Source: Macrothele yani
Taxonomy: Eukaryota > Arthropoda > Arachnida > Araneae > Macrothelidae
DNA: 64,000 nt
Assembly (NCBI GenBank): GCA_039090855.1
Contig: CM077010.1
Location: 48,316,905 to 48,380,904, forward strand
Direction of reading: 5' to 3'
Positions 54,712 to 64,000 of the stretch are shown in pieces. The notes beneath the pieces are model-generated. The model did not search any database and was not told the DNA's origin. It worked only from the letters and a program-made list of their open reading frames with translations. Made by a program: the position numbers and the translations under genes. Numbering within the stretch: the first letter of the stretch is position 1; each line of letters opens with the position of its first letter.

Positions 54712-54851
54712 ATCATCTAAGAGTAATGCAGAGTCCCAAGATAGCTCCTTAACATTGGCATTTTCAAAATTTGAAGAGAAGAAGAAGCAGCAAACAGAAA
54801 AGCGAACAAAAACAATTAAAAGTATAATTAAGAGAGGCAACACATTGAAAG
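54712..54851 (+). CDS. RABGEF1: Rabex-5 homologue, second coding exon
   Basis: 140-bp exon between a ttcttgtag acceptor and a gttagt donor. With the phase-2 carry-over from 36242 it reads K-SSKSNAESQDSS then LTLAFSKFEEKKKQQTEKRT and KSIIKRGNTLK. The L-F-SKFEEKK block is the part of Rabex-5 just after the zinc finger and ubiquitin-interacting helix. It leaves phase 1. The short spacing to the zinc finger suggests the inverted ubiquitin-interacting region is reduced or missing. The helical bundle and Vps9 catalytic domain are not in the window. Confidence 0.85.
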
Positions 54852-56612
54852 GTTAGTTCACTATTATTATTGTTGTTATTATTACTAGCAGAAAAATCTG
54901 GAATTGCCTAGTTCCAGATAGGTGTAACAATGGTGTAATTAAAAGAAAATAAAAACATGAAAATCTGCAGTGATTTTTGTGCATATGATCAACATTAGGT
55001 AATGTAAGAGATCTAAACCCTTGCGTTTTTTATTCATGCAAGGTTTATTTATGTAAAATATTGTTTGTTTTTCATCATAGGCCAAGAAGAAGTTGTTGTT
55101 TTTTTTCATTACTTACTCAGAAGTAAGCAACATACAGTTGACCACACTGAAAATGCGAGATTTTCAGATTGAGTCCAGCAACTTTCAGTAATTCTTTCAG
55201 TACTTTTTTGATGCTCATTACAAAAGTAAGACAGACATGAAACTGAAATTCCTTAAAATAAAAAGGCTGATCAAAGAATTTTTGATATGTGTGGAATAGG
55301 TACTTGTTCTATGAGATTGCATGTTCTGTGATGGTGGTAGCTTCATTGACATGTGGCTACAGCTTTTTTTTTTTTTTTTACAGTTAAAATACTTGTCTTT
55401 CAAATTTGATGCTTTAGAATAGATACATGTGGTGCTTAGAACAAAGAGCTTTTCCTTATGATATTGTTACCTTTAGCTCTTTCATGATGTCTCTTTAGCA
55501 CTATAACAATCTTCATCCCAAGCAGTTTGTCTCCAAAACAGATGCAGTTTTGTTTCCACATTAAAGAAAGTAAATTGAATTTTCTTTGATGAAGGTTCTG
55601 ATGGTGTAAATGTCCTTTCAAAGTGCATCTCCAAATTGTCCCTAATAATAAGCATGGAAGTTATTTGTTTACTCAGCAAGATTATCAGCATTTTCAGCGT
55701 AGTCATTCATTAGATGTTTTGTCTTTTCTCATTACACCTTATGTTACACACTCTTTAGCTTTTGGAGGCTCTTCCATCATTAAAATTCAATAACCAACCA
55801 ATCTTTCATTAAAAAGTCTTACATTTTAATTTATCTTCTCTTTAGGGGCATCCTTACATTGAAAATGAAAAATTATTAACATTTCCAGTTATGCATGATT
55901 TTCTCTTTGAATTAATTTCAAGAGCAGTTAGGTCAGTAATCTATATAGAAGGTGTTGGATGATATAAAGGTTGCTGAAGTAATCATGTCCTCTTACACAG
56001 AAATATACTGCTTTCAATTTTTTCAGAAGTTCTATGGAATTAGCAATACTTTACACAGGCTTCTGTGCTACCAAGAAGGTGAGAAATACTGTTGTAAATT
56101 ACTGCCTTTTTTATTGGTTAGCCAGTGACCTCCTAGTAGGTCATGGCAGAAGAAAGCTCAGGAGGAAAGTTTTCTGCCTTCTTCCCACAAGTGATGTCAT
56201 TTGCATCATTCTGTATTACCTGCATACATTCCAAAGAATGAAAAGGTCAAGTGTGGGCACATAAATAGTGCAGAACTATTTTCTTCATGCTATGCCTGAT
56301 GAGTGTGAAGTACTTTTTTTTTTTTTTTTTTTTTTTTTTGGGAAGGGCTGATGAGATTAACAAAGTGATAGGTAAGAACTTTCCATTACGATGGGTTCCT
56401 GTTAAGCAAAGGATGTTACATATGGCGCTTGGTTCTGCATTATGCAATTTCCATATCATGAAAGGAATACAGCATGACACTTTCTCCATACTTTGCTGGG
56501 ATTGAAAATATTTTTCATTTTGAGCAAGTTCAATTCAAGCAGAATTTGAAACAGATTTTATTTACTCTGTTACTGTTGCATGTTTAGAAAAATTATCTTT
56601 GTTTTTTTTCAT
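54852..56612 (+). other. Intronic AT-rich DNA
   Basis: No in-frame continuation of RABGEF1 was found. A possible exon at 56028-56078 (cag...aag|gtgaga) gives a stop in the required frame. A 28-nt T-run lies at 56312-56339. Confidence 0.5.
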
Positions 56613-56663
56613 AAAGAATTATCTTCCTGCATGATATAAATATATATACAGAAGACACACACA
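56613..56663 (+). repeat. Direct repeat, left copy
   Basis: About 50 bp (aaagaattatcttcctgcat...gaagacacacaca) recur at 61247-61295 with about 88% identity by eye, in the same orientation. Confidence 0.75.
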
Positions 56664-59600
56664 TATACATGTGTTATGGTGAAAAAATTTTGAAGGTTGA
56701 AGTTATTTATCAAAAGAAACTATATTTATGCTGGTATTGAAATTGATATGGAAATTATAGAAAATTTAAATTTGGGAGATGGGTGGATGCATTTCGAAAC
56801 AAAAATATTTTCTAAGTATTAGAAGGCCATGAACATCCTAAACAAAAATGCATCTGAAAATTTACATTCCACAAGAAGTTATTGGAAAGTTTGCGTTGTT
56901 TGTGTTCACGCAGAGTTGAGTCACCTGAAAGTGCAAAAATAAGTGAATATTGTTGCATGTGTATGAAAAGGTGTCACTATAAGTCATAGGATAAAATGTA
57001 CTCGTTCAATAACAACTTGTGGAGGCGGTGAAAGTCAATTTAAAAGGATAGGACAAAAATTGCAGTTATGAAATACCTTATAATACCAGGATTCGGATCA
57101 ATAGCCTTAGTCAAGCTAAGGTGGGGTACATGGGACCAAGTCATGGAAGACAACAGCACACAAAATTTTTCACACTGCACTAATTTTGGACTTTTTTTTT
57201 GAAAGGCTACTGCCTGTATTTATTATTTTTCTTTAAAAACTTAATAAGGTCATTTAGTGGACAATCAGATGGCATTTCCTTTTTGTTGTTTGCTAAAACA
57301 CAGCAGTATAAAAACAGTTAATATATATCAAATACGTGGAGGTAATGTAAATGGACGATGTCATCACTCTTTCCACGTTACAGAATCTCAATTTCTTTTC
57401 TATTTCTCTTTGGCCACTGGCCTTATGAACAGCACAACTTTACATATTTCAACACAGTTGGTTTGAACACTAGGCATTGACTTTATGCATCCAAAATTAT
57501 ACCATGATTCACATAGCTTACACAAAAAAAGATACTGGATTATTTTTAATTCCACCAGGTGGACAAGTTCTGTTCTTTTGAAACGTACTCTCTTCTCTCT
57601 CACCTAGTTAGCTCAATGACAAATTTACAATTTTACACTTATTGATTTAAATTTACAGCACCTAAACAATCTTAGCACACTCTGCAATCTCCCAGACCAG
57701 CTTCGAAGACTTCAATTTAAATTTACAGTTATAATAAGAGCCACAAATTATACATTAACCAAATCTACTATCTGAAAGTAAACAAACCAAGTAAATTATC
57801 CTCAAAACAGAATTTACACTGAGCACAAGCATTAATTAACATTACATAACCTATAGAACTACCCTGAATGAACCTACTTCACTTATAAAGAAACCTCACT
57901 AACTAATCTTAAAAATTATCACTATTCATAACATCACCATAATTCAGAAATTCAAACAATCTTCTTGCACTAGCTTGCTCATAAAAATCACCTCACCCTG
58001 CACTTCACATAATAGCTCAAGATACTTAATAACTCTATACTGTAAACAAAAGCTCAAAATACCAATTAACTAAATTTCCAAACCAAATATCAAGTTCACT
58101 AACACCAACAACCAGAATTTAGAATTTACATCCCTAGCACTACAGCAAATCATAAACAAATAAATTTAGATACTTTAAATCACCAAACAAACTTAAATTT
58201 AACACCTGCAGTGAATTACTGAGGTAGCGGTGAGGCAAATACTCTCAGTTCAGACACTACTGTGGGTTTTTGAGAACCAACACAGGAAGAAAATACCAGT
58301 CAGGCTGAAGGCGTGAAATTGGGTCGTGAATCCAATTTCAGCCTAGGCAAAGGGAAAGGAAAAAATCCTCAAGTGTGACACATCATCATCAGGTACAGAA
58401 TTTCCTCTAACATGATCTCGCCAATTATTGAAGCAACGCCCGACCGACCCTCGCCGGCAGTACATATCTCCGTGAGCAGCGAAACTACGGGGGGGGGGGT
58501 TGAAGACAAGTTTTCCCCAAAAAACCACGTCCTCAGGGCTCCCCCTTTTCGAACCAATGCATGATCCCACCTTGATCAATTACGCCTGCAAGAGCCTATC
58601 GTACTTCAACCCTAAATACTCCAGGCACATCCGGCCCAGAACTAACACAACTATATCCCAGGAAAATTCACTTATCTCTCTATATCCCAAGAAATCCTAA
58701 ATCACTATATCCACATATATCCCAGGAAAATCCATTTATCTCTCTCCACATATATCCCAGGAAAATTCACTTATCTCTATATCCACATACATCCCAGGAA
58801 AAATCACTTATCTCTCTCCACATATATCCCAGGAAAAATCACTAGCAAGGAAATTCCTCTGTACCATGGCAATGCGCAGGTCCACTTCAGACAATAACAC
58901 TGACCATTTACATAACCCAATAAATATTTTCACCTTATTGAAAATTAAAATTACAATTTAGACTCTTTTTGTAAAATCAAGAAAATTTAGGCCAAAGAAA
59001 AGAACAATTAATACTGGAACTGGTGAGCAAAAGTGTGTCTTCTCAACACATGATGTTCATTATTTTTGTGAAATACAAAACTTGAGAACCCAAATACCTC
59101 AACTTCTATTTTGCACATATCGCATCCTGGTGAAAATTCCCTACTCAGAGCCCTCTGCCCTAGGACAAGTTCCCGGCTTGCCCTAAGATCACCCCTTTCC
59201 AATGGGAGATTAACACTTATCTGGAGCATGTAAAATACTGGTCCTCAATTAACACTCCTACCATCTCAATTTCGACACTCAACACTCCAAGAATGTAAAC
59301 AACACTTTAGGTTTCCAATTTCATCACACTATAATATGTTCCCAAAATTCCAATATAAATCATCCCATAATTTATCTTCACTCAAAAAAAATAACTCAAC
59401 GCTGTAAAAGACTAGAGAGAAATGTTTACTATTATTTTATCACCCACGACATCACAATAACACTGCTTTTCAATTATCACATGCCCAACTAAACTATTAT
59501 CGATGCACCAAAATTCACTGTGCCCAAACATTAAACTAAATTTTTCCGATACATTAAAATTTACTGGCCTGGGGAGTTGCTACAATACCAGACATGACAA

Positions 59601-61246
59601 CAACAAAAAAAAAAAAAACATAAATGAAAGCATTTTCAACTCCCCTCTCTTTTTTTTCCTGAACTCATGCCGGAGGAACTAATAAATCTTAATTTTGAAA
59701 ACTGAACGACAACAATATGGGGACATCTGTCCCACATCCAGCTAACCTCAAAAAAAAAAACAGAAAATTTCTTCTTTTTTTTTTTTTTTTTTTTCGCAGA
59801 ACTATAAATTTGATTTCACACTGCTGACCCACTCGTTTAACAATTCCGCAGCGGTCACAACATTATACAAAAAAAATCGAGAAAGAATTTACCTTCTGGG
59901 CTGGGCATGAACAACTCTTGTTTCAAATTAAAAAAAAATCTTCTTGTCACACTGTCACTGTTGATCCTCTCTTCGCCTCCAACAATGTCTTTCTCTTTCT
60001 TTTTGGACACAATGTGCCCGAGCACTTCACCTGAACACAGGGAAAACAAAAGACATCCCGAAGCTGGTGATGATGGACCCTCTCAGAGGGAGTAATTCTC
60101 CCTTGTCCTTTTCGATGCCCATGGCTCTCCCCTGGTAGGAATTTGGTCGGCTGCATTGGAAGGTGGACGGCAAAGGCTCGGAGGTTCCCCTTTCTTTATC
60201 CATCAGCTCTCACGAGAATGCTTAGGAGTGCATCGGTGATCATCTTTCGCTGCGCCCCGAGGAGGTCTCGTCCTACGGTGGTCCTGTCCTTTCTTCATAA
60301 TTTCTTCCACCTCTTTTCATTTGGTGGAATCAGTGAGCAATTCATCGCAAGCCCTGAGCTCCTTTTTTTCCTCTTTTTTTTTTTTTTTTTTTTTGTAACT
60401 AACCATGAACCTGACAAGTCCCCACGCTAGAAGACCGTCGCTACTAGGCTCCTTTAAGCTTTTTACCTCGATGTCAAATCATGGTGGTCAGCAAATGCTC
60501 TCCCCACCAAAAGGCAAGGAGAGACTCGGCTGTCCCCTCTTTCTCCCGGCCAGCAAGAGGACAAGAACAAAAGTCACTGAGACAAGCGTCTCAAAGTGTC
60601 AAAGAAGTCTCGCGTGTTGGAAAAAAATGCTGACCCCTGATTGACTGACCTTTTCCCTAGTAACAGCAATTCTCTCCCACGCCTCAAGTGACCTCTGACC
60701 TTCACACGTAAGGACCAAGCCTCTTGACCCTGAGGTCTAAAAATAGATTCTGTTGCTGAATTCCTTACCCAAAAGACGAAAAGATGTTGCACTTTTGGGC
60801 AATTTTTCACGACGTTGGGAAATGAGGAACGCAAAAATGGCGAATTCTTGCTTTGCAGAAAATCACTAATTTTAATTTTCTTTTTCTCTCGTTCCGTGAT
60901 GTTAAACCAAAATTAATTTTGATTCTCTGAGCTGCACACCTACTATCTTTTCCTATCGCGATAAAAGAACAGATAAAATAATTATTTCCAAAACCCCAAA
61001 GTCAGTTAAATCAAATATTATTCTCTTTTTTCATTAACATGAAATTTTGTTTTCCTGGTTGTGATTAAGACAAGCGAATTTTGCGCACGAATTTCCCTGC
61101 CTTTCAACCAGGAATTTTCTTCTAACGTATGTCATGGGAGAAAATTTTTGCATTAATTAATCTCTGATAAACCAACAGAAAGATTGATCAGGTCTCTCTG
61201 AAATTTACCAGAGGTTAAAATTTTCGCCATGACACATGTATTCATG
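56664..61246. other. Unidentified 4.6-kb block between direct repeats
   Basis: 57640-61300 is A/C-rich with few G on the plus strand at first, then pyrimidine-rich. No RT, integrase or transposase motif was seen in any frame. It includes the minisatellite at 58651-58843, a G-run at 58489-58499 and long T-runs (59776, 60376). It may be a non-autonomous retroelement or an old insertion; this is a guess. Confidence 0.35.
58651..58843 (+). repeat. Minisatellite, ~30-47-bp units
   Basis: Five or six units with tatatcccaggaaaa followed by t-cacttatctctc. Spacing varies because of an optional cacata/tatcca insert. Confidence 0.85.
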
Positions 61247-61295
61247 AAGAATTATCTTCCTACATGATATAAATGTATACAAAAGACACACACAC
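61247..61295 (+). repeat. Direct repeat, right copy
   Basis: Right partner of the repeat at 56613-56663. Confidence 0.75.
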
Positions 61296-61812
61296 AAAAC
61301 CCCTCTCAACCTTTATTCACCTAAACTAAATCAACATCAAAGTCAAGAAAAATATAACACACATTGGACGTATTACTGTACGTGTAGTTTTAAGTAAGTT
61401 TCTAAAAATGTTCAGAGATTTATGCAGTTTAAAATTAAAAAAAAAAAAAAAAAAAAACATTCAGGGATTTATACATCAAAGTAGGTATGATCATACTTTC
61501 ATGTGCAGCCATTTAGGAGCTTTTTTGAAAGCCCATCGGTCCTGTGAAATCACCCTAAAGCAAATGTGACTTTCAAAGCTGAATTCTTAAGTTTGATGTT
61601 TTGAAGTGTGCTAGACACAACTAAATATGTACACGTAGGCATCAGAATTGATTTTCAAGTTGTAACATAAAGAGTAGGTTTAAAAATACTTTTAAAAACT
61701 TTATAGCGAGTTTCCAGTTTTTAAAATTATAGATTTACACTCTATCTGCATAAATTACTATTTTGTTTAACTATATATTGCATGCTTAAGCGAAAGAATT
61801 CTCTGGATTCAT

Positions 61813-62508
61813 TTGAAAGTGAAACTTCAGAGAATAGTAATTGTAGTGTATGTTCCTTGTGATTCGGAACCTTCTGATAGGAAGACAGATTTCTGGAATG
61901 ATCTAAAAGCTGTTTTGAGCCAGTTTCATGCTAAAAAGAAAGTTATAACAGCAGGGGATTTCGATACTAGAGTAGGTGTGCAGAATGGGACTTTTGATAA
62001 CGTCCTGGGTAAGTTTAATGATTCTAGTGTGAATGATAATGGTGAAAGATTAATTGAACTCTGCATCGAAAAGGGATTGTGGGTATCTAATACGTTTTTC
62101 TGCCACAAGTTTATCCACACATACACTTGGGAAAATTTTACTCTCGGATTAAAGAGTGTAATACACTTAGTTGTTGATACCCATGTGATGAGAGGTGCAG
62201 ATGTTGGGTCTGATCATCACTTGTTAGTGTCACGGGTGAAACTGAATGTTGGTTGGAGAAGGAGGTATAAGAAGATGTATGCCTGTGGTGAAAAGAATAA
62301 AGGTTGATAGGCTGTCTGAAGAACATCAGCGTTACTCTGATTTACTCAGTGAATGTCTGAATGAATTGAAGGCGTGCGAGAGCAATGTAGAAAAGAAGTT
62401 GACATGTTTTAAGAACTGAATTCTCACTGCCGCTGAAGATGTCTGCGATACTGCAACAGTGGGTAACTTTAGAGGTGATGCTTGGTGGAACAGTGAGGTT
62501 AAAAAGTA
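61813..62508 (+). pseudogene. LINE apurinic-type endonuclease, partial
   Basis: Open from 61813 to 62307, encoding VIVVYVPCDSEPSDRKTDFW, GDFDTRVG (usual GDFN; Asn to Asp here), LIELCIEKGLWVSNTFF, THVMRGADVGSDHHLLVSRV (SDHH catalytic His). The N-terminal third is missing. After a frame change the linker continues to DAWWNSEVKK at 62508. Such nucleases nick the target DNA for reverse transcription. Confidence 0.85.
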
Positions 62509-63800
62509 TTGGGTTGTCAGAAAAGTCATGACGTATTTTAGCCATGTTTTGCAAAGGTCATTTATTGATAGAAAGAACAAAGATCAATCAATGATATAAT
62601 GCCCGTTTTGTTTGATAACCTTTTGCCATCTTTCAGTGAGCTGCAGAATGCCTTGTTCATAGAAGGACCTGTCTTTCGTGGCGAAAAACTGTACTAGGGG
62701 CTGATTTACAGCCACATCTGAATTGAACGTTATACCACACAAGGACTGTTGAAGAGAGCGAAACAAGTGGAAGTCTGACGGCGCAAGGTCAGGTGAGTAT
62801 GCTGGGTGTGGCAACACATCCCACCCAAGCTCCAATAATTTTTGGCGGGTGATCAAACTTGTGTGTAGTCTTGCGTTGTCGTGATTGAACACAACACCTT
62901 TACGATGAACGAGCTCTGGACGTTTCTGGATGATGGATTCGTTCAAATTGTCCAATTGCCGACAGTACACATTCGAATTGATTGTTTGGTTTCGTGGTAG
63001 CAGCTCAAAAATCACGACACCTTTAAAATCCCACCACACTGAGACCAGAACCTCCCAATGATGAATGTCTGCTTTGGATGTCGTTTGAGGCGAAGCAGCA
63101 CATCGGGACCAAGACCGTTTGTGCAGCACATTGTTGTACACAATTAACTTTTCATCACCAGTTATCAGTCACTTCTAAAAAGGATCGTTTTCCTCAAGTT
63201 TAACGAGCATATCGCAGATGTTTATACGTGCCGTCAATTGAGCTTCTTTGAGTTCATGAGGAACCCACACATCGAGCTTGCTTACGTATCCCAACTTCTT
63301 CAGGTGGTCGTGAATGCTTGAATAATGGATCTGTGATGTGTCTGCAATCTCTCGTGTCGTGTAACGTGGGTTTGACTCAATCAAGGCCTTGATTGATTTG
63401 GTCATCATTAACCTCGGTTGGCCTCCCGGACCGAGGAGCATCGTTGAGGTCAAAATCACTAGCACGGAATTTTGTTGCCTCCGCTGGCACTGACGTTCTT
63501 GTAGAGCATTATCATCGTACACTTTACACAACTTTTCACAAGCTTGACGCACGTTCTTCCCTTTACGGAAGTAAAACAGTAAAATATAGCGAAATTCACA
63601 GTTTGGTCTTCCATCTTCAACTTGATGTGAAATCTCCGCAAATCAACCAAAATCGCTCACTATTTCTTTTAGACTGCAGCTAGAACTGGCACCTGTCGAA
63701 TGCCATAGTGATAACAGAGCTGCGCATGCTTCTAGTACTTCTAAAAGCACCCAACCGCCATCTGGTGCCAAAATACGTCATGACTTTTCTGACAACCCTA
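62509..63800 (-). mobile_element. Mariner element nested in the LINE
   Basis: TIRs ttgggttgtcagaaaagtca... at 62509 and the complement ending at 63800, with about 33 bp inverted and few mismatches. TA flanks at 62507-62508 and 63801-63802. 1292 bp, the normal size for mariner. Confidence 0.95.
62584..63650 (-). pseudogene. Mariner transposase, DD34D, inactivated
   Basis: N-terminus from 63611 (MEDQTVNFAIFYC) shifts frame near 63540, then again near 63470. It continues IKALIESNPRYTTREIADTS and WVPHELKEAQL to a stop after NDPF. Two stops precede LITGDEK. The C-terminal 185 codons (62584-63141) are open, with WWDFKGVV, VFNHDNARLHTS and YSPDLAPSDFHLFRSLQ. The three catalytic Asp (TGDE, HDN, PSD) survive with 34 residues between the last two. 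Dead through frameshifts and stops only. Confidence 0.9.
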
Positions 63801-64000
63801 TAGTAAAAAGAAAAAGGAAGTATACTTGGGGATGTTGCAAGGTAGAGTCTCAGAGGATGAATATCATTGTATGACACATGAAGCAGCAAATCTGGTTTGC
63901 CAGAGTGAAACAAAAGATAGGAAGGAAAAGTACAAAAGGCACGATTTGGCTTTTTGGAAAGATAGGAAAACATTCTGGAAGTGCATAAGACATAGGAAAA

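Larger units (their letters stand above)
61790..64000 (+). mobile_element. RTE-type LINE, endonuclease region, split by mariner
   Basis: Plus-strand LINE coding remnant, probably RTE group, truncated at about 61790 on the left and running off the window. A mariner lies inside at 62509-63800. To its right, reading frames with VKRKRKYT and WFARVKQKIGRK-like residues fit the linker between endonuclease and RT. Confidence 0.7.

Noticed and set aside
56028..56078. Third RABGEF1 exon (ttttcag ... aag|gtgaga)
   Set aside because: In the frame required by the phase-1 donor at 54851 it meets a stop after five codons and does not resemble Rabex-5.
60143..60430. 95-codon ORF with basic residues
   Set aside because: No family motif; runs into a homopolymer T tract; probably chance.

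Overview
This window looks like nuclear DNA of an invertebrate animal. It is AT-rich, has no bacterial-type operons, carries spliced exons far apart, and is packed with animal transposable elements: tRNA-derived SINEs, RTE-type LINEs, Penelope-like elements (PLEs), hAT, Tc1 and mariner. The mix would suit an arthropod such as a chelicerate, but the species cannot be fixed from this sequence. I see no rRNA or functional tRNA gene and no CRISPR.

The only convincing host gene is a plus-strand RABGEF1/Rabex-5 homologue. Two consecutive coding exons are visible: 36046-36242 (start codon and A20-type zinc finger) and 54712-54851. Their splice phases agree (phase 2 into phase 2). They are separated by an 18.5-kb intron filled with transposons, and the rest of the gene must lie to the right of the window.

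Layout. 1-2400: AT-rich DNA and an RTE 3' fragment. 2490-5327: hAT with an exact 8-bp TSD. 5443-7384: a TIR element that carries a second TIR element built around a minisatellite. 5.8-15.5 kb: many copies of one tRNA-headed SINE and a few copies of a second tRNA-like repeat. 13.7-20.9 kb: PLE territory, including a nearly full-length minus-strand PLE (16289-20293) interrupted by a second PLE (18605-19811). 22.7-25.3 kb: RTE split by a mariner. 27167-30693: a 3.5-kb inverted duplication of an uncharacterised coding unit. 32.7-35.1 kb: PLE split by a Tc1. 36.6-39.1 kb: hAT remnant split by a Tc1 with an intact 346-codon ORF. 40.4-45.4 kb: PLE fragment and three hAT remnants. 47.2-50.6 kb: two more PLEs. 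53-54.5 kb: dead Tc1. 56.6-61.3 kb: an unidentified, compositionally odd block. 61.8-64 kb: RTE endonuclease region split by a mariner.

The most interesting signal is a set of hammerhead-ribozyme-like motifs downstream of PLE coding regions. At least four keep the core bases, a helix II, a very short self-complementary helix III and a 3-bp helix I. All share one extra nucleotide between CUGANGA and helix II. In the best PLE, the 5' boundary of the full-length copy starts exactly at the ribozyme cleavage position predicted from a related copy, which links the ribozyme to monomer-RNA formation. A second theme is nesting. Removing an inserted element and one TSD copy restores reading frames across four junctions, so the order of insertions can be read directly.
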